Below, piece after piece: positions 12,452 to 23,680 of a stretch of 64,000 bases of DNA. Under the pieces are notes generated by a model. That model was not told the origin of the DNA. It worked only from the letters and a program-made list of their open reading frames with translations, and ran no database searches. How positions within the stretch are numbered: position 1 is the stretch's first letter; each line of letters begins with the position of its first letter. The position numbers and the translations under genes are program-made. Where the stretch lies: NCBI GenBank assembly GCA_963971405.1, contig OZ020484.1, positions 14,694,001 to 14,758,000 of the forward strand, in the 5' to 3' direction. Source of the stretch: Psococerastis gibbosa. Lineage: Eukaryota > Arthropoda > Insecta > Psocodea > Psocidae.

Positions 12452-12846
12452 GGCGCCAATTCCACCGACCGGCTAGGGCTAAATACAAAAACGGTGAGAT
12501 GGTAGCAGACATTCAAGACTTAAGCGGGGTTTCCATCGACCTCACATTGCTGAATGCAAATTACATTGACGGAAATGTTTGTTTTTCTTTCTATTAAAAT
12601 CTATTAAAATGTTTGTAATTAACATATCCCATGACGCCATTTTTTAATTTTAGTTAGTTTGTTTGTGATTTAACTCTATGATCATTGATCAATTTTAACA
12701 ATGGCATAGAGTAAAACAAACTTTTCCGCCAATGTCATTAGCATGCTGCAATGCGAGGTCGGTGGAGACACCGCCTAAGTCTTGAATGTCTGCTACCACG
12801 TCACCGTTTTTGTATTTAGCCCTAGCCGGTCGGTGGAATCTGCGCC
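12452..12846. mobile_element. Harbinger-like foldback B2, same composite as B1
   Basis: A 395-bp element flanked by TAA/TAA with ends GGCGCCAATTCCACCGACCG and (reverse) GGCGCAGATTCCACCGACCG. It contains the same nested foldback (about 12524-12775) at the same central point as B1, with opposite internal orientation. A moderately long open frame at 12331-12597 crosses it and is not a gene. Confidence 0.8.
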
Positions 12847-12909
12847 TAAAGAAAACCCCAACCATATTCAAATAGGCTCATACTTATAATTTAAGTGACG
12901 CTTATCTTG

Positions 12910-13332
12910 GCCGGCTATTCCACTAATATTGTCAATATTCCGTCAATAATTGATGAGATTATTGTTTTACTCTATGGCATTGTCGATTTTAACTTCCGCA
13001 TGTTAAAATTAAAAAAAATGATCATAGAATAAAATCACGCTTTGCAAACAATAACAAACTAAAATTAAAGAATAGCGTCGTCTGGAGATGATAAATAATT
13101 GTAATAAATTTCTTGAGAACAAACGAATTATTTCATAATTTAAATCATAAAATTTCTTGTAGATTATAAAATTAAAAGAAAGATGGCGGGTAAATTTACA
13201 AAATTGGAAAAAATTGAAAACAAAAATGGTCAATTATTGAAGACAAGTGGAATGAGGTGTAAAAATATAAATGATATTTCCGTCAATGACATTATCTAAA
13301 TTGAAGAAAAATTGACGAGTGGAATTATAGCC
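12910..13332. mobile_element. Harbinger-like foldback B4
   Basis: A 423-bp element flanked by TTG/TTG. Ends are GCCGGCTATTCCAC and (reverse) GGCTATAATTCCAC. The arms contain TTGAAGAAAAATTG and ATCAATTATTG. It is homologous to the copy at 21105. Confidence 0.75.
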
Positions 13333-13335
13333 TTG

Positions 13336-14544
13336 TTATTATTTTTAATTATTATTATTGAATCGGCTCACATTGGCTAACTACGACGGCCGATGCAATA
13401 ATAACAACAAAAATAGTAACAAGATAAGCGTCACGCGTCACTTAAATGGTAAGTATCAGCGTCGGATCGGGTCTAAATATTCAGAATTCGCGTGCCCTAA
13501 CTTATCTTAACAAGAAATACGGTACGTCAAAATCGACTTTGGTTAATTCGGTAACGAACTCTTTAAAATGGACCCTTTTAGGTCTCAAGGAAAGGAAGCA
13601 ATAATGGATCTCGTTGATTAAAACCAGTAATAAAACAACAGTTTTGGATTCTAGGATAATTATATTTAATTGGGGTAAGCTTAGTGGGTGGGTATATAGT
13701 GTTATATGCAGAATATTAATATCTTATTACCATAAATTTAACAAAAGATTATCTAATCCACCCATTAGCCTAAAAGCAGGAATGAATCTTCGATAAGAGG
13801 GAATAACAATGATGTGGGAGGATATTGCCACTGGCAGGCTGCCGGGATCAGGCAGGGTGATGCTGCAAGAAAGATCATTCGCGAGATCTCAAGTGGTTAT
13901 TGATCCCAGAGTCATTGAGTCCACGTAACCAACAATTTAACAAACTTGATTCTTTGCAGTTTTGGGAACTATGGTGTCTGTTATTATCAAAAGCGGCATG
14001 ATTTTTTGGTTCGACAAGCAGGGCACAGCATCGATCAACATATTTAAAAACCAAGCTACTTCTCAGCGAAATAGAACTTCTTCTCTAATTTAACTATGCT
14101 GACTTGTTGCATGGGGGAGAGAGGGGGGACAGTTGGCAACTACCAACAGAGTACACATGGTTCAGATCCTTGCTCCCTTAACAAGTTATTGATGCAGTTC
14201 CAACAAAACATTTTTTTCACAATTTATTTTTTACTCACTGGCACAGATTAAGCTTACTCCGTAAGGGTTGCAAATAGAATTTTTATTTTTTACTACATAT
14301 CCACATTGGTAATTACCAATTATATTTATGATCAGCTAATTACCTTAAACATTTACCATAGGTACTTATAGCATGCAGCATGATCAATTTACTGTTTCCG
14401 CATTTTACATTAAAAATGTCAGCCCCAGCACCAAGTAGGCGACCCTATATATAGAAATTTGTATAGCTAGGATAAAATACAATATAATATATTTCATTTA
14501 GATGTACAATAGAAGCTGTATTTACTGTTCTCTCATTGTTACAG
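13336..14544. other. No gene seen
   Basis: AT-rich sequence between the last foldback and the possible exon at 14545. It could hold the promoter or first exon of the unrecognised gene, but nothing distinctive is visible. Confidence 0.4.
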
Positions 14545-14622
14545 GTGTTCAATTCGATGTTCCACAACTTCACATGGGAAGCAATTGGAAGTCACAAAGC
14601 ATACGAAACCTCAGGATATCAG
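14545..14622 (+). CDS. Possible short internal exon
   Basis: A 26-codon open stretch between ...TTACAG and CAG|GTAATA, phase 0 on both sides, reading VFNSMFHNFTWEAIGSHK and ending SGYQ. It lies upstream of the unrecognised gene and could be one of its exons. However, the next accepted exon (23681) needs a donor in phase 1, so at least one more exon would have to lie between them. It may also be chance. Confidence 0.3.
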
Positions 14623-14814
14623 GTAATAAAATAGGTTTTCAATTTTAATCAAGAACGCATTAATGAATTTTTACTCGCACCATATGTCTTTGTAGTCTTC
14701 ACTCTCCTTAGGGCGCTTAGTGTATCTAGTGTAAGTTTAAAACGTCTCAAGGGGTTGCTAGTGCACCCCGCCCCCCTCCTCGCTGCACCCACGTCGCTAA
14801 TCCCATGGTGTTAT

Positions 14815-14950
14815 TGCATACAACCAATTCGAAGAATGTATCAGAATAAACTCTTCAGTCGCCCCTGTAGGAAAAACAGCTGTGTTGAGTAAGAATAGGA
14901 CCATATGGTGACATGCTCGCACAAGCTCGCACAAGTTCGAGCAAACTACT
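14815..14950 (-). repeat. Repeat family S3, decayed copy
   Basis: Reversed: GCATACAACCAATTCGAAGA, GAATAAACTCTTCAGTCGCC and AGCTCGCACAAGTTCGAGC. Just after the possible exon at 14545. Confidence 0.55.
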
Positions 14951-15137
14951 AACTATACCAGAAGGCCATACATATTCCTCCCTCCATCCCTCTCATTTTG
15001 ATTATGATGTGGTGGTCTGTGTTTGACCGCATTATGGAAGGCTTTTCCCGCTTTTTACGATTTCAAAAATGTTCAGTATATCGTCGCTGACTAAAATCAC
15101 TTCAGTGATTTTTCTCTACTTTTGCACAGACTCACAG

Positions 15138-15215
15138 ACTCACTCCCCCGCCAGGCTGACAGGGTTGCTTTAAGCAGAAATGCTGAAAGCTGGCGTTGGA
15201 AACAACAGCAACTCT
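15138..15215 (+). repeat. SINE-like family S4, tail fragment
   Basis: CAGACTCACTCCCCCGCC, GGGTTGCTTTAAGCAGAAAT and GTTGGAAACAACAGCAAC. Confidence 0.6.
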
Positions 15216-16534
15216 ACTTTTGCAGGAGAGAGGAAAAACTATTTAAATGCGCTGTTTGCTACGAAGTAATGTTGTAAGCTTTCTGTTGTGTAATTTGTTT
15301 TTGTTAAGTTTAGCTTAAAAGACGATATGGTCGACTTTAAAAATTTATCAACGCAATGTATAACCTAAATATCGAAAAAGTGTCACTGTGCTTTGCATTG
15401 TCAGCGACGATATAACATATTCTTTATGCAGGCAAAGTTGTTTTGCAATAGAAACTGTGATGCTTGTCTCATGTAATTCCTGGTTGGGAAGTACCTACGG
15501 TATATAAAATTTTATGAGAAGCTAAGATTTTATCAATATAATCAGTGCAGTGTATAGGAATGACCAGGAATTACAAGCCGCGATTTTAGAAGTGTACAGT
15601 ATGTACGAGTAACATATATGTATTATATGGGCTGTATATTTTGTAATAAAAACTGTGTTTATAGCTTTTAATTCCTGGTCAGAAAGTATATTTAATTTTA
15701 TGAGAAGCAAAGATTTTATCGCATTCATCAGTAACTTGCTATATTATAATATTGTCGCGAAACATTCACATTTTCTTGATGGTCGCTTTACGAGCAATGT
15801 GCAGCTTCCGCACCTATAAAACTACAGTACACCTTGTTATCCCATAAAAGTTTTACTATTATTATTAACAGATAGCTCTGTAGTACAATATAATAATAAT
15901 AATACAATATAATAAAATGCTTTATTGTGTGACAGAAATATAGGCTAGTCAGATGCAATTTTAAATGCAATATCAGCGCATGGGTGTAAATTGTATTGTA
16001 CCATGTATTATTTGTTGAACCCTAGTTGAGTGTGAAAGAAGACCTTATGGTGATAGCTAAAAAATAAAGTAATTAATTATTTATTTATTATTGTACCTTG
16101 TACCTATTCGGGATACTGTAGAACTCTTCACATGTAACACTGAGTACGAAAATAGCACATAAACAAACAGTTGGTACCGTAAACGGTTGGTACACCAAAT
16201 AAAAGCTGACAAGAAATTCACACTCAAATTCAAACAGTTCACTTTCTGGAGCCCATAATCTGGGCTGTATTTGCTTAAATAAAATTGTTCCATTTGGTGA
16301 AAGAAAAAAAATATTTTTGTTTCTTTCATGTACGTACTAGAAAAAGAGTATTTATGCATACTCTAAGTGAATTTCAGTTTGTGGAGTATACTCGTATATA
16401 GGCCTACATACAATTTGGAATAAAGTGCAGTGCTCTGTTTCAGAGTAGGTACGATTGGCAACCCTACTTTAGGGAGTTCGAATGGGAAAAATCCATCCCG
16501 TGGCTGGAGACCGTTATCAATATGGCTGCTGGTG

Positions 16535-16590
16535 TAGCCTGCACAGCCGGCCGCCTTACCAAGTTGAATCCAGCGGATCAGAGCAGGGAA
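16535..16590 (+). repeat. SINE-like family S4, head fragment
   Basis: AGCCGGCCGCCTTACCAAGT and TGAATCCAGCGGATCAGAGC only. A decayed CCTTGGCTACGGCCTTG hAT-type end follows at 16698-16715. Confidence 0.55.
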
Positions 16591-17559
16591 ATTTCATTGG
16601 GTGTTCATAGTGTTTCTTATTTTTCACATCAAAATCCGATTCTATCTACTAGTATCAAGCCATTTCATTTCGGGGAGGGGGGGGGGGGTTTGAACCCCCC
16701 TTGGCTACGGCCTTGTACCTCTTTCTAACACACATTCGCCACAATTATTCAAATTGATTTGAAAGGTTCATAAAACGATTGGTACGTTGTCCATGAGGAA
16801 GGAGTACAAGAACTGTGGCCAATCGGTGTTCAAATGAAGGCCAAATTTCATGTAATCATGTATTGAAATGTAGAGGAGCATTTCTACTAACGTTATGGAT
16901 ATTTTGACGGCTGTACGATCGATTTTTCCAGTGAAAATCAACTTTGTACAAAAAACGCATTTTCACTAATATTTGTATTAATTAATAATTGCCATTGGTG
17001 GTGCATGGCGTGACAGTATCCCATAACTGATATGAGCAATTACATTGAGCAATCAGAGGAAAAAGTAACCTATATCTAGTAAATTTGATGTTTTATGTTC
17101 ATTTAAAAAATACTTAATGTAGACTTCTTGCTACTAATGTTTGTATACAGACTGCGCTGTATATGCTATTGCTGTATTGCACAATGGGCATCATGAACTT
17201 ACAGTTGGTCTACTGTAATTTAATACAAAGTATGTAACTTATTACGTTTATAGTCATTATAGTGTGTGAGCAAATGAGCATTAGCCTTAGCCTAAAATAA
17301 AATTTGCACCCAGCCTAATATGGTTTCACTTATGAAAGGATATTAGGCAATTAGTCACCAGATTTTGTTAAATGGGAAGTTTTGGAAAATTTGTAAAACA
17401 GCCGTACGTAATTGGTTTTGCTTAAATAGTTCCCTATTTATATTGTGAAGTTTTAATGCCCATGCCATAGGCTATTTATTCTATTTCCATACGAAAACGG
17501 AGAGTGACGTACCTACAAAACAAGAAACAACGCCAAAATAGAGAATGGAGAAGCCATAA

Positions 17560-17790
17560 TCCGTTTTGACGGCTGGGACCCGTTTGAATAGTTTGGACAC
17601 GCTGGGACACAAAAGAATGTCAGAACAAATTGTACAAAGCAAGCATAACGGGAATACGACTGCAGGGAACCACTCGAAGGACAAATTAGAAACCAACTTG
17701 GAAGTCCGTAGATATGAGAGCGTAGTGTAAACCCGAAATGACTGGAAATGTGTTGTGGAGCAGGCCATTGTCTGTCAATGGTGCCGGAAG
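17560..17790 (+). pseudogene. Decayed LINE C-terminal fragment
   Basis: Reading LYKASITGIRLQGTTRRTN and, in another frame, NDWKCVVEQAI. This parallels the GRPRKRW...W region of other LINE tails; frames are broken. Confidence 0.45.
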
Positions 17791-18427
17791 AAGAAGATGA
17801 TGACGAAGAAGATTTACACTCAACCCATGCACGTACATTTTAGTGTATTCTCAGGTAATTAACCATTAATTAAACAACAAGACAAGCCAGTCGATCAGTA
17901 GATAATTAAGTCTCGGCAAGGCACCGTGGGTGGAATCTTACATTGATGAATACGTACATGCTGCACTCGACTGATTCGATCAGATACTTTGGAAGCCAAC
18001 TTTCTCGAGGAAGTATAGTAGGTTATGTCACCTACATGGCGGTTTGCTACGCAATAAGGGACGATGATGACACTTGGACCTGTTGGGCTGGTCCATCACC
18101 AGTGCTTTCAACATTATCAAACATTTGTAGAATCTTGCCGTAAATCTGGAATGCAGTCAATGCTGCCCACACAGTCATTTGTTTACCGGTATTTTATAAA
18201 TGGCAATGTTTTATAGGCTACAGTGGCTTACTGTCATTTCAGCTTCTGCATTAGGGCTATTTCAAACGACGTTTATCGGTCACTGTCACTGGGTTATTAT
18301 AAGTGTTACGGAACTCGTGTGGAGAGAAGTTTAACAGTTGTACCTGTATATGTGTAAGGACAAGTAGCGCATCTGCATAAACTATAACATTAGTAGTTGT
18401 AGGCTATTCACTATCATAACAGTGTAG

Positions 18428-18646
18428 TTGGAAAACTTGAATTGAATTGAATTGAAAACGACTTTATTGAATAAAAACAAAATAAAAGGCGAACAATAAG
18501 ACTATAAAGTCTTTTTTTCATGCTAACCTTAAAAACAAACATATTGTATTAATATATAGATGCTTAAAATTAAATTGAGAAGAAACAAGAGAAGAAGAGG
18601 GAGGGGAGGAGAAGGTTAAGGGGGGGAAATGGATCCATTGTCGTGG
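18428..18646 (-). repeat. Repeat family P copy
   Basis: GAATTGAATTGAAAACGACT, GCGAACAATAAGACTATAAA and TTCATGCTAACCTTAAAAAC, then a purine-rich tract ending GGATCCATTGTCG. Abuts family A copy 4. Confidence 0.65.
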
Positions 18647-19346
18647 TGAGGTAAACTCTATATAGGTCAGACCAAAACAATACCACACAGCAATAATGGC
18701 AGAGCACGCCATGCATTTGAGCGTGAATTTTAAATACATTTTTTGCACAAAACCAAATAGTTTTTTGGGCAAGTAACCTGTCCGGTTTCATTACTCAATT
18801 TAACACCTAAAACATGCCTGAAGGTAGAAATCATCGATAGAAAGGTTTCGCAGAAAAATTATTTTTCAGTAATTTTTCATGAAAATTGAGTTATTTTTAT
18901 TTTTTTACCCCCAGAAGCAAACTATCAAGGGGCAAGCGACCCCCCGCATTTTGTCAATATTAATAACAACTACAATATATGTGAATTTAAAAGAAATCGT
19001 TGGAGCCGTTTTTGAGAAATAATTTTTTAGACGTTTTTTATGAGTGTTTTGAAAATAAAACCCGCCCAAATTGAGTTAGCCCAAAATAAAAAAAATTATA
19101 CCGAGGTATGATTTTTGTGAACTTACATGCCGAATTTCATCGAAATCGACCGAGTAGTTTGCCCGGAAATCGATGAACAGTCAGACAGAGCGACAGACAG
19201 AGCGACAGACAGACAGACAGACATTTCGTAAAAAACACTTTTTTGAGTTCCTGGGACCTCAAAACGTGTAAATCCGTTGAAATCTCGGAATCGAAAATTT
19301 TGACCATCACAAAGCTTTCCTTATACTACGTATAAATTGGAAAGCA
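18647..19346 (+). repeat. Family A non-coding element, copy 4 (left end lost)
   Basis: It begins inside the family sequence (GTGAGGTAAACTC) and runs to the CAGA array near 19180-19222 and the end TATAAATTGGAAAGCA. The left part is replaced by a reversed family P fragment. Confidence 0.85.
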
Positions 19347-19748
19347 AAAACCCATGTCCCGTTTTGAGTTTCAAAAAAGAATAGTCAGTTTAGTTATGCA
19401 TCAAATCCCCTTGCCTCTAGGCCTTGGAGCTGCAGGTAAATTATGGATAGCTTACAAGGAATACCATATTACGTAGATAATCCTACCTTTTACTTGTTCG
19501 AGTATACTCGCATAATTGCCCGCACTACCCGCCGCAGTAACAATTATTTTGAGTTAACTTTCAATTAGATGTGACGCTTCTGCTCTAATTATGCTGTGCC
19601 ATAAGCGGAGCAATAAACTCTATGTACGATATAATTGTGAGAAAATCAGGTTGCTGCTAATATCTCAGATAGGCCTAGTTACATATGATTTCCTTTACTC
19701 ACTTCATAAGAGACTCGTGCGAGATGTATAGGCTTCCTCAATACTCAG

Positions 19749-19940
19749 GACATGTAGAGTACTGGTACGGACTCTGAATTTCACCCGAAAGGTAGTTGGT
19801 ACGAGTCGTACACTAACTACATTTTCTGGGTATGCTTTGTAGGGCAGCATGTAAAGCACGTGGTCCCTTGAGTGTAATAAGAGAGGGATTTAAAGCCCTA
19901 ACTTCGCTAGGTTGTAGTAATAGAACAAAAAGTGATTACT
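19749..19940 (+). repeat. SINE family S2 copy
   Basis: GTAGAGTACTGGTACGGACT, GGGCAGCATGTAAAGCACG and the CTTCGCTAGGTTG end motif. Confidence 0.8.
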
Positions 19941-20106
19941 TATACTCTAATTTCCACTCGGGCCGGTAGTTGCCGTAGGGTTGAGCTGGCCTAAAGGGCT
20001 GCTAGAGGGACTCTCGTCCCCTTGCGTCCTTACTCAAAAACCATAATGGTGCCCTTCATATGACAGACGTAAAAAAAAATTTAAATCGTAAGATGGAGAA
20101 CAGAAA

Positions 20107-20296
20107 AACTTGAATTGAATTTAAAACGACTTTATTGAAAAAAAAAGCGAACAATAAGACTATAAAGTCTTCTTTTCATGCTAACCTTAAAAACAAATAT
20201 TGTATTAATTATTGATAGATGCTTAAAATTAAATAGAGACAGAACAAGAGAGAAAGAGAGAAAAAAAGAAAAAGAAGGATAGGGATCCATTGTCGT
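20107..20296 (-). repeat. Repeat family P copy
   Basis: AAAACGACTTTATTGAAAAA, GCGAACAATAAGACTATAAA and TTCATGCTAACCTTAAAAAC, then a GAGAAA tract and GGATCCATTGTCG, as at 18.4 kb. Confidence 0.65.
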
Positions 20297-21101
20297 CACC
20301 ATGATGAGCAACAACTTGCAACAAAATTTTGGCGGGAAAAGCCATCGTCTGCTGCCCCTTTGGGGAAAACTTAAAAAACACATTATATTTCGCTAATATG
20401 AAACTAGCAGTGGGGACCAAAGCGGCGCCCCTTTGGACTTTGGTGCTCTTTCCCGCGCCCTCTATAGTACCCAGCACGACCCTGGGGGTGGGTTTGGATT
20501 ATACTGTGCTTATGGCGATGGAGATTTTGAATAGCACTTTCCATTCTAAAATTAGCTTGCTTACATATTTAATCCCAGGTAAAGGTTAAAAATAACCGCC
20601 ATAGCAGGCCCGCAAGAGCGAAGAGGTCATGTTGTACCCATCAGATAGTAACAGTGGCCAGCCGCCAGTGGACTTTCTTTCTATTCGGCTAATTTTCGCG
20701 TTAATAGCTATGCAGGCTCATTGGGTGAAAATAGGACACGGAAGCAGAAAGTAGTTGGTCGTGTGGTTTGTCGTGATGCCGGGCAGTAATGACCGTTGAT
20801 TGGCTTAATCTTATGCGCACATCTCCAAATCAGCCCCACACTCTTTAGGTAGGTGGTGCAACCGGAAGTACCATCAGCACTTAATTGGTGGGGATAGGTA
20901 ACAGTATAAATTACAGAACATGTCAGTTAGTCGATAGACCAAAGTTAACTACGGTATTTATAATATATTGTACCTAAATGTGAAAAAACCGTATTTATAA
21001 TTTATATGTCCATGAAAAGCTATGTTATAATGATAATTATTCTGCAGGTCTCAGCCCGTGTGCTGCTTCAATGTGAAAAAAAGGCCTAATCTAACATTCC
21101 G
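20297..21101. other. No gene seen
   Basis: GC content is higher near 20340-20480, with an 86-codon frame that lacks motifs. TTTTGAATAGCACTTTCCAT at about 20527 matches, in reverse, the core of the hairpin at 52.1 kb. Confidence 0.4.
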
Positions 21102-21104
21102 TAA

Positions 21105-21531
21105 GGCGGCTATTCCACTTGTCAAATTTTCTTCAATTTTGATAATGGTATTGACGGAAAGTCATCAATGTTGCATTTATATTTTTATACACCTCATTCC
21201 ACTTGTCTTCAATAATTGACCATTTTCAATTTTTTCCAATTTTGTAAGTTTGCGGGAGGGTCTTTCTTTTAATTTTATAATCCACAAGAAATTTTATGAT
21301 TTAAATTATGAAATAATTCGTTTGTTATCAAGAAATTAATTATTATTATTTAACATATCCAGACGACGCCATTGTTTAATTTTAGTTTGTTATTGTTTCC
21401 AAAGCGTGATTTTACTCTATGATTATTGATCAATTTTTAAATGCGGAAGTTAAAATGGACAAACAAAGACATAGAGTAAAGAAAAAATCTCATCAATTAT
21501 TGAAGAAAAATTGAAAAGTGGAATAGCCGGC
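21105..21531. mobile_element. Harbinger-like foldback B5
   Basis: A 427-bp element flanked by TAA/TAA. Ends are GGCGGCTATTCCACTTGTCA and (reverse) GCCGGCTATTCCACTTTTCA. It has the same interior as 12910-13332, including AATAATTCGTTTGTT. Confidence 0.8.
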
Positions 21532-22309
21532 TAATTAAGACCCCCCCCCCCAGGTATTTATGCAATTTACGCCAATGTCTAAGCCCCTGCTTAATAATAA
21601 TAAAAATAGCATATTTATGGTAAGGCGAAACTGTCCAAAGCTTCGAGAACGAATGCCGAATAACTAGGTCTATGGACCACCGGATATCGAGCCTACGTAA
21701 TTTTTATTTCCAACTACCTAGGTGTACTACTGTACTCAATAGCCAACGCCCGCCCTTGGTATTTTTGCCACCAGACGCCATGGTGACCAGGAAAAATGTG
21801 CCATGAGTGATGCTGAAGAACCAGTAGAATCCGGACTGATGAGCCATGGTCGATGTGAAAGTGGACTTCCAATCGTTTCGTCAACAGCTGCGGTCAACAA
21901 TGCTCCCGTTAGTGACAGTGTTCGCCCTCCCTCAGTAAGAATTGGGAGGCTGTGCAGATGGGCAGCATCCTATCATCCATGTCTTGAGAATCATGAAGTG
22001 TTGAGTGCCAATTTAAGTAGAGCGACGTGTCCGAAAGCTAATGAAGCCATCCCCGGTGAAATCTTAATACGACCATGCACTCAATTAGGCGAAAACCGAG
22101 GCGAAAGATGATGGACGGATCCCATCTGCACCTCGTCCAGCTGGTACCAGCTATCATGTGCCTTGCCTGCTTTGGCGGTTCCATATTAAAGAAATCAGAG
22201 TGGTCACTGATCATTGATGTCAGCTGTCTTTATAGGAGTTATACTCGTATATAGGGAAGATAGGATAAGATAGCTCCCACCAAGGTTTTTTCCATTTCTG
22301 CTTCATTTA

Positions 22310-22622
22310 GGCGAAGTTTCCACCGACCTCTCATTGCAGAATGCACTTACGTTGACGTGGTAGCAGACATTCAAGATTTAGGCGAGGTTTCCACCGACCT
22401 CGCATTGCAGAATGCACATGACATTGACGGAAATTTTTGTTTTACTCTATGCCATAGTTAAAATTGATCAATGATCATAGAGTAAAATCACAAACAAACA
22501 AACTAAAATTAAAAAATTGCGTCATGGGATATGTTAAGTACAAACATTTTATAGGATTTCTATAAAAAGAAAAATTCAATGTCATTTGCATTCTGCAATG
22601 AGAGGTCGGTGGAAACCCCGCC
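22310..22622. mobile_element. Harbinger-like foldback B3, disturbed
   Basis: The left end GGCGAAGTTTCCACCGACCT occurs, then a second copy of the same end at about 22380, preceded by GACGTGGTAGCAGACATTCA. One right end closes the element (reverse GGCGGGGTTTCCACCGACCT). It is the nested part of B1/B2 plus extra sequence. No clean target duplication is seen. Confidence 0.65.
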
Positions 22623-23008
22623 GAACTAATCAGGGGTTCAGTCAATGTACACGTCTTCTTTTGGCCAATCAGACTATCAGAGTACTCCTTGCAGTCACGA
22701 CGGGATTTATTTATTATTATTATTTTTTTTTTTGGGAAGTAGGCCTATCCAAAGCGTAATCTGATTGGTCGAATCAGAAACATTTTGAATTTTTTTTTTT
22801 TTAAATGCCCCCTCACTCCTTTAAACCTATTGTATAATTTGTAAATATAGGCTACCTACGATCTAGTCTTCGTATAGAGACCGTGTTAAAATCTTGAAGT
22901 CTATAATTGCGACCATAAAAAAGCAAAAACACTGGCAATTTTAATAATAATAATTTAAAATTTGGTCCCCTAACATTTTGTTAAAAAAAAAAAAAAAACT
23001 TTTTTTTG

Positions 23009-23082
23009 TTTCCTGGAACCTCAAAACTAATACCTATTTCTGTTGAAATCTCGAAATCTATCATTTCGACAATCACAAAGCA
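23009..23082 (+). repeat. Family A right-end fragment
   Basis: TTTCCTGGAACCTCAAAAC, GTTGAAATCTCGAAATC and TTTCGACAATCACAAAGC match the family A segment just after the CAGA tract. Confidence 0.65.
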
Positions 23083-23132
23083 AAATTCTACAATTACTGC
23101 AAATATACAGTAACATTATGTACACTCTGTAG

Positions 23133-23603
23133 CAAGGCCGTAGGCAAGGGGGAGGGGGCTTATTTGGCTGCAGCCCCCCCCCCCCGAAAAGAAAAACTTT
23201 TCTTCTGTTTGTAGCAATATGAATATGGATTCCTTTGTAAGCTTTGCTGCTGTGAAACCCCACTGTTTAGCACTTATATGTGGATTTTTTTCCCCGGGGG
23301 GACCCCCGGGCCCCCCTCTGGGTTAAAATGCAATATTTTTTCTGTGCCATCTAAACCGTCGTAATGATAACCTTACGATTTAGTCCGCATATCCGCAAAA
23401 TATTTTATGCCAATGTTCGCACCAAAGCTAATTCCGCTTATAAATTGACGTTTGGTGTGCCTATGCTATAATGTATACTCATTAACACCATTACTTCAAA
23501 AGAATACACTAGATACAATTGAATTCTCAAGAAATTGTTTTTACACTGGATAGGATCACAGTTGCCGCAGCCACCCCCGAAAAAAATCCTGGCTACGGGC
23601 TTG
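23133..23603. mobile_element. hAT-like element, 471 bp
   Basis: A perfect 8-bp duplication CTCTGTAG lies at 23125-23132 and 23604-23611. The ends are CAAGGCCGTAGGCAAGG and (reverse) CAAGCCCGTAGCCAGG. The interior has C- and G-runs and a GACCCCCGGGCCCCCC motif that recurs in the array at 56.1-56.8 kb. It ends about 70 bp before the 23681 exon of the unrecognised gene. Confidence 0.85.
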
Positions 23604-23680
23604 CTCTGTAGCTGCCTTGGGAATTAATAGGTCAGCGCTGGAAGGAACTCCTATAAAAGTCGTTCGTTTTCCTTTTTCAG

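Larger units (their letters stand above)
15216..18427. other. No gene seen apart from repeat fragments
   Basis: Holds the S4 head at 16535, a G-run near 16680 and the LINE tail at 17560. At about 15330 and 15520 an imperfect direct repeat appears (ATTCCTGGT... TTTTATGAGAAGC with AAGATTTTATC, seen again at 15670-15722). Confidence 0.45.

Noticed and set aside
12331-12597. 88-codon frame
   Set aside because: It runs across the arm of foldback B2; the inverted repeats explain the open frame.
20329-20589. 86-codon frame beginning MAGKAIVCCPFGENLK
   Set aside because: No family motif; adjoins repeat family P and shares sequence with other repeats.
21803-22111. Open frame of 102 codons (MSDAEEPVESGLMSHGRCES), with a donor-like CTCA|GTAAGA inside
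   Set aside because: An exon from about 21791 to the donor would be phase 0 to 0 and does not fit the phase 1 needed at 23681. No motif, and the rest of the frame looks random. It could be a rare exon, but the support is too thin.
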